Assembly: GCF_014164775.1 (NCBI RefSeq)
Contig: NZ_JACJGB010000001.1
Location: forward strand, 310,001-374,000
Length of the DNA: 64,000 nucleotides
Direction: 5' to 3'
Source: Tessaracoccus sp. MC1679
GTDB lineage: Bacteria > Actinomycetota > Actinomycetes > Propionibacteriales > Propionibacteriaceae
Of the stretch, positions 25,610 to 34,426 are shown piece after piece. The notes under the pieces are model-generated. The model was not told the origin of the DNA. It searched no databases and worked only from the letters and a program-made list of their open reading frames with translations. The position numbers were made by a program, and so were the translations under genes. The number at the start of each line of letters is the position of its first letter. The stretch's first letter is position 1.

Positions 25610-26430
25610 TCACTGGATGGAGGACTCCGCGCGGCCGCCGTCGACGAGGTTGACCGTCACGACGTCGTCGCCGGACTTCACGCTGTGCTGCCTGAAGGCC
25701 TCCACCACGTGCTGGATCACTGCGTCCTGCGCGGTACGCGTCTCCAACTGGCGGGCTCCGGACCAGAAGCGGAGATCCATCTTGACCGTGGCCGTGCCGA
25801 TCTCGCGCAGTAGGGCCTCAGGCGCCGGCTCCGAGAGGATCGACGGGATCTCCCGCATCGCCTCCAATGCCACAAGCCGCGCATGGGTCAGGTCTGTGGC
25901 GTCGTCGAGTCCACGGTCACCGTCGAGCGGACACGCTCATATCCCGTCTGGACTGTGACGATCTCCGAGTGCAGGGATGAGTTGGGAATCAGGACCAGCC
26001 GGCCGTCGAACGTGCGCAGGGCGGTGTGGGACAGACCCATTTCGCTGACCGTTCCGGAGTGGTCGAGCACAGAGATCTGGTCGCCGACGCGGAACCTGTC
26101 CCGGGCCAGGATCACGATGCCGGCGAACATGTTGCCCAGCACGGTCTGGAACGCGATGCCGGCCGCCAGGGAGACGATGGTGATGCCACCCAGGACATCG
26201 ACGGGCTTCACGCTGGGGAACACCACGGTGATCGCGGCCGCGGCGGAGAGCACGACGATCACGCCCTGCGCCAGCCCGGAGAATACGCGGGTGGAGCTCT
26301 CGCTGCGGCCGCGCCAGGTGAGGAACCTCTCCGCGACGAGCCTCGCCACGAAACCGACCCCCACTCCGACGAGCAGCACAATCAGGCCGGTCAGCACCGC
26401 CTGCCAGGTGATGGGTGGGAGATCGATCAC
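25610..26430 (-). pseudogene. mscS: Mechanosensitive channel (MscS family), frameshifted
   Basis: The N-terminal part (GTG 26430 to the stop at 25888) has MscS features: three helices with the pore-lining pattern GITIVSLAAGIAFQTVLGNMFAGIVIL, then the beta domain DRFRVGDQISV...GTVSEMGLSHTALRTFDGRLVLIPNSSL. After ...STVTVDST the frame ends in TPQT-stop. Moving one frame gives DATDLTHARLVALEAM, which joins smoothly to the C-terminal domain read as a separate frame down to 25610. A single missing base near 25900-25906 explains this. Either a recent disabling mutation or a sequencing error; both parts are otherwise intact. Confidence 0.85.
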
Positions 26431-26509
26431 GGTCGCGGCTCCTCTCGTCGCTCCTCCGAGCCTACGACGGCAGGCACTCCCGCCTTGCCGCGTACATAGG
26501 ATTCGGGGC

Positions 26510-28108
26510 ATGGGTGAACGGGTGGTCGACGCGGTGGTCATCGGGGCGGGCCACAACGGGCTGGTCGCGGCCACCCTGCTGGCCGACGCGGGCTGGGACA
26601 TCCTCGTCCTCGACGGGCGGTCCAAGGCTGGAGGCGCCGTCGCACATCGGGAGATCGACGGGTTCGTCGTCGACGAGTTCTCCTCCTGCTACCCGCTGGG
26701 GAAGGCCTCCCCCGTGCTGCGGGCGCTGGAATTGGAGCGCCACGGGCTCGAGTGGGCGGACCGGCGCCCGGCCGTGGTGCACGTCTCCTCCTCCCACGAC
26801 GCTCTGGGCTCCGCCATCGAGGCCACGCCCGAGGAGACTGCGGCCTCGCTGGAGGCGGACCACCCCGGCGATGGCGAGGCGTGGCTGAGGCTCGTCTCGG
26901 GCTGGCGGCGGGTGAAGGATCCGCTGCTGGACGCGCTGCTGCGCGGCTGGGCGCCGGTGGGCGGCGGGGCCCGGCTGGCCGGGGCGCTGGGGGCTGCGGG
27001 GTTGCTGGACTTCGCGCGCTTCGCGCTCCTGCCGTCGGACCGGATGGGGCAGGAGCGGTTCGGGGGGAACCGCGCCCGCGACCTCCTCGCCGGCAACGCC
27101 ATGCACGCGGATGCTTCCCCACTGGCGCCGGTCAGCGGCCTGATGGGGTTCCTCCTGGCGATGCTCGCCCAGGACGTCGGCTTCCCGGTGCCTCGCGGCG
27201 GCTCTGGGGCGTTGGCTGGGGCGTTGGTGTCGCGGGCAGCCTCGGCGGGGGCGGCGGTGGAGCTGGCCTCCCCCGTCGTCGGGATCTCGGTCAGCGGAGG
27301 GCGGGCGGTCGGGGTGCGGCTGGCGGACGGGACGACGGTGCGGGCGCGGCGCGCGGTGGTCGCGGACGTGTCCGCCACGGCGCTGTACCGCGCGCTGCTG
27401 CCGGCCGGCTCTGTCCCAGGAGGTCTGCTCAGACGGCTGGAGCGGTTCGCGTGGGACCCACCGACGCTGAAGGTGAACCTGTTGTTGGGCGGGGCCATGC
27501 CGTGGCGGGCGTCGCGGGCGCGGGAGACCGCCGTCGTGCACGCGGGGTTGTCGTCGCGGGAACTGGTGCGCTGGCACGCCGACATCGCGGCCGGGGAGGT
27601 CCCGGACCGGGCGTTCGCCCTGGTGGGGCAGATGACCACGGCGGACCCGTCGCGTTCGCCGTCGGGCACGGAGTCGCTGTGGGCCTACACGCACCTGCCC
27701 GTGACGGGGGCCGACGGGGTGGCGCGGTCGCTGGGCACCGTCGAGTCGATGTTCGACGAGCTGGCGCCCGGGTGGCGCGACCTCGAGCAGGGTCGCTGGG
27801 TCCAGACTCCGCAGGATCTCGCGGCCGCCAACCCCAACCTCGTCGACGGCGCCCTCGGGGCGGGCACCTCGCAGCTGTTCCAACAGGGGCCGTGGCGTCC
27901 GGTGGCCGGCCTGGGCGGGCCGGTCACGCACCTCGACGGGCTCTACCTGGCCTCGGCCGGCACCCACCCCGGCGGAGGCGTTCACGGTGGCGCGGGCTTC
28001 AACGCCGCCAGGGCAGCGCTGCGGGGCGCGGCGTGGTGGTCGCGGCCGGTCAGCCGGGCGGCGACGCGGGCACAGCTGTGGCTGCAGCGCCGCGACCCGG
28101 CCTTCTGA
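26510..28108 (+). CDS. FAD-dependent oxidoreductase, phytoene-desaturase-like
   Basis: A 532-residue NAD(P)/FAD-binding protein of the CrtI/amine oxidase-like superfamily. The N-terminal dinucleotide fold is clear (DAVVIGAGHNGLVAATLLADAGWDILVLDG), and the C-terminal FAD motif is GLYLASAGTHPGGGVHGGAGFNAA. The middle contains GGSGALAGALVSRAASAGA, typical of phytoene dehydrogenase-like proteins. No carotenoid genes are adjacent, so the substrate is unknown. The ATG at 26510 is the first that preserves the fold; the upstream open frame lies antisense to mscS. It is divergent from the mscS pseudogene. Confidence 0.88.
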   Translation: MGERVVDAVVIGAGHNGLVAATLLADAGWDILVLDGRSKAGGAVAHREIDGFVVDEFSSCYPLGKASPVLRALELERHGLEWADRRPAVVHVSSSHDALGSAIEATPEETAASLEADHPGDGEAWLRLVSGWRRVKDPLLDALLRGWAPVGGGARLAGALGAAGLLDFARFALLPSDRMGQERFGGNRARDLLAGNAMHADASPLAPVSGLMGFLLAMLAQDVGFPVPRGGSGALAGALVSRAASAGAAVELASPVVGISVSGGRAVGVRLADGTTVRARRAVVADVSATALYRALLPAGSVPGGLLRRLERFAWDPPTLKVNLLLGGAMPWRASRARETAVVHAGLSSRELVRWHADIAAGEVPDRAFALVGQMTTADPSRSPSGTESLWAYTHLPVTGADGVARSLGTVESMFDELAPGWRDLEQGRWVQTPQDLAAANPNLVDGALGAGTSQLFQQGPWRPVAGLGGPVTHLDGLYLASAGTHPGGGVHGGAGFNAARAALRGAAWWSRPVSRAATRAQLWLQRRDPAF

Positions 28109-28117
28109 CCACGCGCC

Positions 28118-28663
28118 TCAGAGGGTACGGGTGAGGATCTGCCCGTTGGCGAACTCCACCCACTCCACCTCCCGATGGCCGCGACCCTCAAGCACCGCAA
28201 GCAGGATCCGCAGGGTGTCGCCGTGGGAGACGACGGCGAGTTCGGCGCCTGGGGCGTGGGTGTTGCGGAGGGTGGCGACGAAGGTGGTGAGCCGGGCGTG
28301 CACGTCGCGGACCGACTCACCCCCACCCCATCGGATCTCGCTGATGTGCTGGCCGTCCGGGACCGGTTCGGCTGTGAGCTCGTCGTAGGTCAGACCCTCC
28401 AGCGCGCCGAGGGCCTGCTCGCGCAGGAGCGGCGTCCGGTGGGTCGGGACCCCACGAGGGGCCGCGATGGCCTCAGCCGTCTGGAGCGCGCGGAGCTGGT
28501 CCGAGGTGACGACGGCGGCCAGCGGGACGTCGGCGAGCGCGAGGGCGGCGCCGTCGGCCTGTGCCCGGCCGAGGGCGGTGAGCGGCACGTCCATCCGCTG
28601 CCCTTGGAGGCGCCGCTCCAGGTTCCAGGTGGACTGACCGTGGCGGACCAGGTGGAGGATCAC
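28118..28663 (-). CDS. Histidine phosphatase family protein (phosphoglycerate mutase-like)
   Basis: A 181-residue member of the histidine phosphatase superfamily. Catalytic motif LVRHGQSTWNLERRLQG lies at the N-terminus, with a proton-donor Glu in REQALGALEGLTYDEL and the second catalytic His in VVSHGDTLR. The length fits the short GpmB/CobC-like phosphatases; the substrate is unknown. The GTG start at 28663 leaves only a 7-bp gap to the upstream spermidine-synthase-like gene, so they are probably co-transcribed. It converges with the FAD oxidoreductase with 9 bp between stops. Confidence 0.88.
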   Translation of the reverse strand: MILHLVRHGQSTWNLERRLQGQRMDVPLTALGRAQADGAALALADVPLAAVVTSDQLRALQTAEAIAAPRGVPTHRTPLLREQALGALEGLTYDELTAEPVPDGQHISEIRWGGGESVRDVHARLTTFVATLRNTHAPGAELAVVSHGDTLRILLAVLEGRGHREVEWVEFANGQILTRTL

Positions 28664-28670
28664 GGCGCGC

Positions 28671-29474
28671 CTACCACCCGCGACCCGCAGGTCCCGGCGA
28701 CGGCTCGGCCTCGCCATCGACGAAGGGCTGCGCGCCTCCCGGCCACGCCTTGGCGTCGCGGCCGGTGATCCAGCGGTAACCCACGCTCACCCTCCGGGAC
28801 TCGCGCTCGATCCCGGCGAGGTCCGGGCGCGCATCGCTTCCCACCAGCACAACGTTGCCGAAGCGTTTCCCCTTGTGGACCACCGGTTCCGCGCCCAGGA
28901 ACAGGTGCGGCCAGCGCTCGGCGAGCCCGCCGGCCAGCCGCTTGCCCCAGGCGAACGGCGCGCGGTCAGTGACGTTGTAGATTACGACGGCCTCGTTGCG
29001 GGCCACCCGACGGAGCTCGTCCAGGCACTCGACGGTGGCGAGCTCGCCGGGCACCTGGGCGCCGTCGAACGCGTCGACGATGATGACGTCGGCCCAGGCG
29101 TCCGGCATGGCCCGCAGGCCCGCGCGGCCGTCGATGTCGCGGACCTTGATCCCGGAGCGCGGGGACAACGGGAGCTTGCGCCGGACCTCCTCGGTGAGCT
29201 CCGCGTCCGGCTCGCACACCACCTGGGCCGTGCCCGGCCGGCGCCAGGCGACCCACCGGGGAATGGACATGCCCGCGCCGCCCAGGTGGACGATGCGGAG
29301 CCGGCGGTCGACGGGGGCGCCGAGGACGGTGTGGTCCAGAACCATCGCGATGTGCTGGACGTATTCGAAGGCCAGGAAGTCCGGCCGGGCCGGATTCACC
29401 CACGATTGCGACGTCGGGCCGAACCGCACCCAGAACGCGCCGGGAGTGTCGCGGTCAGGGATGAGGCGGTCCAC
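28671..29474 (-). CDS. Spermidine synthase-like methyltransferase-fold protein
   Basis: A 267-residue protein with the spermidine-synthase/SAM-fold pattern: HLGGAGMSIPRWVAWRRPG (cofactor-binding loop), CEPDAELTEEVRRKL, and ADVIIVDAFDGAQVPGELATVECL, where the acidic DAFDG corresponds to the polyamine-site motif. Actinobacterial relatives are usually annotated as fused or orphan spermidine synthase-like proteins without proven aminopropyl transfer. GTG start at 29474. It precedes the histidine phosphatase gene on the same strand and is divergent from the MATE gene. Confidence 0.83.
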   Translation of the reverse strand: MDRLIPDRDTPGAFWVRFGPTSQSWVNPARPDFLAFEYVQHIAMVLDHTVLGAPVDRRLRIVHLGGAGMSIPRWVAWRRPGTAQVVCEPDAELTEEVRRKLPLSPRSGIKVRDIDGRAGLRAMPDAWADVIIVDAFDGAQVPGELATVECLDELRRVARNEAVVIYNVTDRAPFAWGKRLAGGLAERWPHLFLGAEPVVHKGKRFGNVVLVGSDARPDLAGIERESRRVSVGYRWITGRDAKAWPGGAQPFVDGEAEPSPGPAGRGW

Positions 29475-29509
29475 CAGGCGAGCCTAGCCCGCGTAGACTC
29501 CCGCACGCC

Positions 29510-30817
29510 ATGAGCCTCTCCCGCCGCATCCTCGCCCTCGCCGTGCCCGCGTTCGCCGCCCTGGTCGCGCAACCGCTCATGATGCTGGCCGACACGTGGA
29601 TCGTCGGCACGCTCGGGACCGTCCCCCTGGCGGGTCTCGGCATCGGCTCGGGCCTCCTCACCACCGTCACCGGTCTGATGATCTTCCTGGCCTACGGGTC
29701 GACGGCGGTGGTCGCCCGGCAGATCGGCGCCGGCCAGCGGTCCCACGGCATCGGGCTCGGTGTGCAGGCGATGTGGCTGGCGGGGTTGATCGGTCTGAGC
29801 GTGGGCGCCGCTGTGTGGGCGACGGCCCCGTGGTTGGCCTCCGCGCTCGGCGCCACCGGCGACATCCACACCCACGCGGTCACCTACCTGCGCTGGTCCA
29901 TCCCCGGGCTGCCCGGAATGCTGGTGATGCTCGCCGCGACAGGCACCTTCCGCGGCCTCGCGGACGCCCGCACGCCGCTGGTGCTGTCCATCGGCAGCGC
30001 GGTCCTCAACCTGGTCCTCAACGTGGCGCTGGTGTTCGGCGCGGGGATGGGGATCGCCGGCGCCGCGCTCGGCACCGCGCTCGCCGAGGTGGCCCTGGGG
30101 ACGACGGCGGCCGCCCTGGTAGCGGTGCAGGCCCGTCGCGCCGGGGCCCGGCTGAGCCCGTCGTGGGCGGAGATGATGGGCAGCCTCGCCGTCGGGGTTC
30201 CGCTGCTGCTGCGGACCGTCACGCTGCGGATCGCCCTGCTGATCACCACGTACGTCGCGGCCGCGCAGGGCGCCGCCGGACTGGCTGCCCACCACATCGT
30301 CATGCAGGTGTGGGGGCTGATGGCCTACGCGCTCGACGCCCTGGCCATCGCCGGGCAGACCATCATCGGCACCGCCCTGGGCGCCGGCGACGCCCGCGAG
30401 GCCCGCTCGTCGACCCGGCTGATGACCTGGTGGTCGGTGGGCGCTGGCGCAGTGATCGGGCTGGTCGCGGTGCTGCTGCGGCAACCCGTGGCCTCGTTCT
30501 TCTCCCCCGACGACGAGGTCAGCGCCCTGGTGGCCCGGTTGCTGGTGATCGTGGCGGTGGCGCTGCCGCTGGCCGGGTACGTGTACCTGCTCGACGGGGT
30601 GCTGATCGGGGCGGGCGACGGACGTTACCTGGCCATCGCCGGCGTGATCACCGTGGTGGTCTACGCGCCGGTGGCGCTGTTCGGGCTGACCCTGCCCGCC
30701 GGGGAGCCTGGGTTGACCTGGCTGTGGGTGTCGTTCAGCGGGGTGTTCATGGGCGCACGCGCGGTCACCCTGGGGCTGCGGGCGCGCGGCGACCACTGGA
30801 TCCGCCTCGGCGGCTGA
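29510..30817 (+). CDS. MATE family efflux transporter (DinF-like)
   Basis: A 435-residue, 12-helix multidrug and toxic compound extrusion protein. The family opening LALAVPAFAALVAQPLMMLADTWIVGTLG and the mid-protein duplication (PLLLRTVTLRIALLITTYVAAAQG; IAGQTIIGTALGAGDAREA) are typical of DinF/NorM exporters, which use Na+ or H+ gradients. The ATG at 29510 lies 10 nt after TAGACT with no evident ribosome binding site, suggesting a leaderless message. The substrate is unknown. Confidence 0.9.
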   Translation: MSLSRRILALAVPAFAALVAQPLMMLADTWIVGTLGTVPLAGLGIGSGLLTTVTGLMIFLAYGSTAVVARQIGAGQRSHGIGLGVQAMWLAGLIGLSVGAAVWATAPWLASALGATGDIHTHAVTYLRWSIPGLPGMLVMLAATGTFRGLADARTPLVLSIGSAVLNLVLNVALVFGAGMGIAGAALGTALAEVALGTTAAALVAVQARRAGARLSPSWAEMMGSLAVGVPLLLRTVTLRIALLITTYVAAAQGAAGLAAHHIVMQVWGLMAYALDALAIAGQTIIGTALGAGDAREARSSTRLMTWWSVGAGAVIGLVAVLLRQPVASFFSPDDEVSALVARLLVIVAVALPLAGYVYLLDGVLIGAGDGRYLAIAGVITVVVYAPVALFGLTLPAGEPGLTWLWVSFSGVFMGARAVTLGLRARGDHWIRLGG

Positions 30818-30823
30818 CCACGA

Positions 30824-31699
30824 TCAGGCGTCGGCCCGGTCCGGCATGGGGATCGACGTCGCCGCCCAGCTGGCCAGCAACTGGAGCGCGTGCTCAGAGG
30901 CCGACCCCGGCTCGGCCGCATACACCGTCATCGCCACTCCCCCGCCCGTGCGGAGGTCCACCGTCTCGTAGGCCAGCGTGAGGTCGCCCACCACCGGATG
31001 ATGGAAGTGCTTGGTGCCCGCAGCATGGATGCGGACGTCGTGAGCGCTCCACCGTCGGCGGAACTCCTCGCTGCGCGTCGACAGCTCACCGACCAGCTCG
31101 TGGAGCTGCCGGTCGCGGGGGTCGCGGCCGGCCTCGGTGCGCAGGTTGGCCACGGTGATGTCGGCGAAGTAGTCCCAGTCCGGGTAGAACCGCCGGGCGG
31201 CCTCGTCGAGGAAGGTGAAGCGTGCGAAGTTGGGCCGCGGATCCTTGAGCAGGTCCGAGTAGAGCGCCCTCCCAAGGTGGTTGGCGGCCAGCAGGTCCCC
31301 GCGGCCGTTCCCGATCGCCGCCGGAGCGTCGCGCATCGCGTCGAGGATCCACTGCAGCCCGGGGGTGGGGGTCCACTGCTTGTCGGAGCGACGACGCGGC
31401 CTCGCCACCATCCCGCCGCCCTGGGCCGCCGATGCGAGGTCGAAGAGGTGCTCGCGCTCGGCGTCGTCGAGGCGCAGCGCCCGCACGATCGCCTCCAGCA
31501 CCGACGGCGACGCCCCCGCCAGTTGCCCCCGCTCCAGCTTGGAGTAGTACTCGACGCTCATCCCCGCCAGCGTCGCGACCTCACTCCGCCGCAGCCCCGG
31601 CACCCGACGCTGCCCGGACGCGGGCACGCCGGCCTGCTGCGGGGTGATCTTGGCGCGCCGGCTGGTGAGGAACTCGCGCACTGCGTCTCGGTTGTCCAC
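30824..31699 (-). CDS. XRE family regulator with MmyB-like ligand-binding domain
   Basis: A 291-residue regulator. The N-terminal XRE helix-turn-helix (VPGLRRSEVATLAGMSVEYYSKLERGQLAGAS) is followed by the MmyB-like C-terminal domain (WILDAMRDAPAAIGNGRGDLLAANHLGRAL...LVGELSTRSEEFRRRWSAHDVR). GTG 31699 lies 6 nt after a TACCGT box, so it is probably leaderless; the longer frame to 31756 adds only an Arg-rich tail. It is divergent from the zinc alcohol dehydrogenase, a common pairing in which the regulator represses the oxidoreductase. Confidence 0.9.
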   Translation of the reverse strand: MDNRDAVREFLTSRRAKITPQQAGVPASGQRRVPGLRRSEVATLAGMSVEYYSKLERGQLAGASPSVLEAIVRALRLDDAEREHLFDLASAAQGGGMVARPRRRSDKQWTPTPGLQWILDAMRDAPAAIGNGRGDLLAANHLGRALYSDLLKDPRPNFARFTFLDEAARRFYPDWDYFADITVANLRTEAGRDPRDRQLHELVGELSTRSEEFRRRWSAHDVRIHAAGTKHFHHPVVGDLTLAYETVDLRTGGGVAMTVYAAEPGSASEHALQLLASWAATSIPMPDRADA

Positions 31700-31850
31700 C
31701 CACCCACGGTAACGCCGCCCGTCGCGCCCGAGGGATGCCCTGCCGGTACACCTCATGACAGGCCCTTTCCCGGAGGGTGCGGGGCGGGTTTCATGGGTGA
31801 TGGGTGAGTGCGGGCAACGGTCAGCACCCCAGGACTATGAGGAGAACACC

Positions 31851-32885
31851 ATGCGTGGAGTTGTGATGTACGGACCCGGCGACGTTCGCGTCGAGGACCG
31901 CGACAGGCCGGCCATCGTCAAGCCCACCGACGCCATCCTGCGCGTCACCGCGTCGTGCATCTGCGGCTCGGACCTGTGGCCGTACCGCGGGATCGAGCAC
32001 CAGGACGGGCCCACGCCGATGGGCCACGAGTACGTCGGCGTGGTCGAGGAGGTGGGCAGCGACGTCCGCACGGTGAAGCCGGGGGACTTCGTCGTCGGCT
32101 CCTTTTTCGCCTCCGACAACACGTGCGAGATCTGCGCGTCGGGCTACCACACCCACTGCGTGCAGCGCCAGGCTGCGGCGTCGACGGGGGGCCAGGCCGA
32201 GTTCCTGCGCGTCCCGCTGGCCGACGGCACCCTCGTCGCCACGCCCGGCATGCCCGACGACGACCTGGTTCCTTCCCTGCTGGCCGCCTCCGACGTGCTG
32301 GGGACGGGCTGGTTCGCGGCTGTCGCGGCGGAGGCCGGGCCGGGCAAGACTGTCGCGGTGGTGGGCGACGGCGCCGTCGGCCTCCTCGGCATCCTCGCCG
32401 CCAAGCAGCTGGGCGCGGAGCGGATCATCGCGATGAGCCGCCACGCGGACCGTCAGGCGCTGGCTCGGGAGTTCGGAGCCACGGACATCGTCGAGGAGCG
32501 CGGCGACGAGGGCGTGGCCCGGATCAAGGAGCTCACCGGCGGGCTGGGTGCGCACTCGACGATCGAGGCGGTGGGCACGCAGGAGTCGATGATGCAGGCC
32601 ATCCAGGCCACGCGCGCCGGCGGGCATGTGGGGTACGTGGGTGTCGCGCACGACGTGAGCCTGCCGGGCATGGAGCTGTTCTTCTCCGGTGTTCACCTGC
32701 ACGGCGGCCCGGCGCCGGTGCGTCGCTTCCTGCCTCAGCTGATCGACCTGATCTGGCGCCGCGAGATCGACCCTGGCAAGGTCTTCGACCTGACGCTCCC
32801 GCTGGATCGGGCGGCCGAGGGCTACACCGCCATGGACGAGCGCACCGCCATCAAGGTGCTCCTGACTCCTCCCGTTGGCAGATGA
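31851..32885 (+). CDS. Zinc-dependent alcohol dehydrogenase
   Basis: A 344-residue medium-chain dehydrogenase. Catalytic zinc residues appear in CICGSDLWPYRG and GHEYVGVVEEVG. The lobe loop (NTCEICASGYHTHC) keeps only some of the usual four structural-zinc cysteines. The Rossmann motif is VAVVGDGAVGLLGILAAKQLGA. The ATG at 31851 has a GAGGAGA ribosome binding site 5-6 nt upstream. It is divergent from the MmyB-type regulator, its likely controller. The substrate is unknown. Confidence 0.92.
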   Translation: MRGVVMYGPGDVRVEDRDRPAIVKPTDAILRVTASCICGSDLWPYRGIEHQDGPTPMGHEYVGVVEEVGSDVRTVKPGDFVVGSFFASDNTCEICASGYHTHCVQRQAAASTGGQAEFLRVPLADGTLVATPGMPDDDLVPSLLAASDVLGTGWFAAVAAEAGPGKTVAVVGDGAVGLLGILAAKQLGAERIIAMSRHADRQALAREFGATDIVEERGDEGVARIKELTGGLGAHSTIEAVGTQESMMQAIQATRAGGHVGYVGVAHDVSLPGMELFFSGVHLHGGPAPVRRFLPQLIDLIWRREIDPGKVFDLTLPLDRAAEGYTAMDERTAIKVLLTPPVGR

Positions 32886-32938
32886 TCCTCCAACTGGCTG
32901 AGCATCTTCCGGCTGTACGGCCACTGAGCGCCCTACCT

Positions 32939-33052
32939 CCGCTGGCTGAGGTGCCGCGTAGCGGCCTCGAAGCCTCAAGAAAGTGACCTTGTCAGCTCAC
33001 GTTTCCTAGGCTTCGAGGCTCGTCGCTGCGCTCCTCGCTCCTCAGCCAGCGG
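32939..33052 (+). repeat. Palindromic repeat family A, copy A4 (a-core-b)
   Basis: Complete element: CCGCTGGCTGAGG end with the a-type hairpin on the left, core TGACCTTGTCAGCTCACG in the centre, and a b-type hairpin (GCTCGTCGCTGCGCTCCTCGC) ending CTCAGCCAGCGG on the right. The ends are reversed relative to A2 and A3 while the core keeps the same orientation. A degenerate extra left end (GGCTGAGC...GGCCACTGAGC) is visible at about 32895-32930. Confidence 0.85.
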
Positions 33053-33136
33053 ATGGGCGCTGCCAGCGGGAGCGGCGAGGGGCAGTGCCGGCGCTGCCCG
33101 GCCGCCGGCTTGAGGGGGGAAGGTAGCGTCGATGCC

Positions 33137-34324
33137 ATGCGACGACTCGCCCCAGCCGCCCTTGCGCTCGCCGGACTCGCCGCCTGTTCGGGCCCGGCCG
33201 AGACACCCCCTACCACGTCTGCGCCCAGCCCGGACACGTCCTCAGCCCCCGCTCCCACCGCCTCCGCCACGACCCCTGCCGCAGAGAGCACCGTTCCGGA
33301 GACGCACGAGTTCACCGTCGTGGAGCACGAACGCTTCGACGAGCCGTGGGCGCTGGCGTTCCTCCCCGGAACCGGCACCATGGCCGTCACCGAGCGCGGC
33401 GGCACCCTCAAACTCCGCGACCCCGACGGCACGGTTCGGGAAGTCAGCGGAGTCCCCGACGTCGTGGCCGCGGGCCAGGGCGGCCTCGGCGACCTCATCC
33501 CCGGCCCAACCTTCGCCGACGACGGCACCGTCTACCTCTGCTGGGTGGAGCGCGGCGACGGCGGCACCGGCGCCGTCGTGGGGCACGCCCGCCTGGACGT
33601 CGAGGCAGCCACGCTCAGCGCCGTCGACACCATCTGGGAGCAGACCCCGAAGGTGGACGGCGACGGCCACTTCTCGCACCGACTGCTGATTCAGGACGAT
33701 CACCTGTTCGTCAGCTCCGGAGACCGCCAGAAGTTCGATCCCGCCCAGGCGATGGACGGCAACCTCGGAAAGATCGTGCGCCTCACCCTCGACGGGGACC
33801 CTGCGCCTGAGAACCCGTGGGCCACCGACGGCGGTGTCGCGGCCGAGTTCTGGAGCATCGGCCACCGCAACCCGTTGGGGTTGGCGGTCGACGACGAGGG
33901 TCGGCTCTGGGCCTCGGAGATGGGTCCGCAGGGCGGCGACGAACTCAACCTCGTCGTCGCGGGGGCGAACTACGGCTGGCCGGAGGCCTCGAACGGGTCC
34001 CACTACGGCGGCGGGGAGATCCCCGACCACACCGACGGCGATGGGTTCGAGCCCCCGAAGGCGTTCTGGACGCCGAGCATCTCGCCCGGATCGCTGATGA
34101 TCTACACCGGTGACCTGTTCCCCGCCTGGAAGGGCAACGCCTTCCTCGGCGCGCTGTCCGGAGAGGCCCTCGTGCGGGTGGACCTCGACGGCGAGGCGGC
34201 GAGCCCTGCGGAGAACTGGCCCATGGGTGCCCGCATCAGGGCGGTGGCGGAGGCACCGGACGGGGCGATCTGGCTGGTGCAGGACGGTTCCCGGGGACGC
34301 CTGCTCGAGCTCAGGCCCGCTTAG
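33137..34324 (+). CDS. PQQ-dependent sugar (glucose/sorbosone) dehydrogenase lipoprotein
   Basis: A 395-residue secreted lipoprotein. Signal peptide with lipobox LAAC (Cys17), then a Ser/Pro/Thr-rich linker to about residue 55, then a six-bladed soluble glucose dehydrogenase-type propeller: FDEPWALAFLPG, RGGTLKL, GGLGDLIPGPTF, HFSHRLLIQDDHLFVSSGD, EFWSIGHRNPLGLAVDDEGRLWASEMGPQGGDELN. The GHRNPLGL and EMGPQGGDE motifs are characteristic of this Asd/YliI-like family. Whether PQQ is bound in vivo is unknown; no PQQ synthesis genes are nearby. A TAGCGT box 7 nt before the ATG suggests leaderless initiation. Confidence 0.9.
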   Translation: MRRLAPAALALAGLAACSGPAETPPTTSAPSPDTSSAPAPTASATTPAAESTVPETHEFTVVEHERFDEPWALAFLPGTGTMAVTERGGTLKLRDPDGTVREVSGVPDVVAAGQGGLGDLIPGPTFADDGTVYLCWVERGDGGTGAVVGHARLDVEAATLSAVDTIWEQTPKVDGDGHFSHRLLIQDDHLFVSSGDRQKFDPAQAMDGNLGKIVRLTLDGDPAPENPWATDGGVAAEFWSIGHRNPLGLAVDDEGRLWASEMGPQGGDELNLVVAGANYGWPEASNGSHYGGGEIPDHTDGDGFEPPKAFWTPSISPGSLMIYTGDLFPAWKGNAFLGALSGEALVRVDLDGEAASPAENWPMGARIRAVAEAPDGAIWLVQDGSRGRLLELRPA

Positions 34325-34331
34325 CCCCCCA

Positions 34332-34412
34332 CCGCGGAGGATGGTCCCCAGTGCGGGGCTTCGCGCTCAAGTGAGGTGAGGGAGGGTGCCGCTACGGGCA
34401 CGTTTTCGCGGG
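34332..34412 (+). repeat. Family C intergenic repeat, copy C1
   Basis: Begins CCGCGGAGGATGGTCCCC and ends with a degenerate complementary TTTTCGCGGG. It resembles the element at 46790-46869 in order and spacing (GGTCCCC(C)AGTG(A)CGGG near the start, CGGGCAC near the end). It lies directly after the sugar dehydrogenase stop. Confidence 0.5.
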
Positions 34413-34426
34413 CCGGGCCCAAGCCC

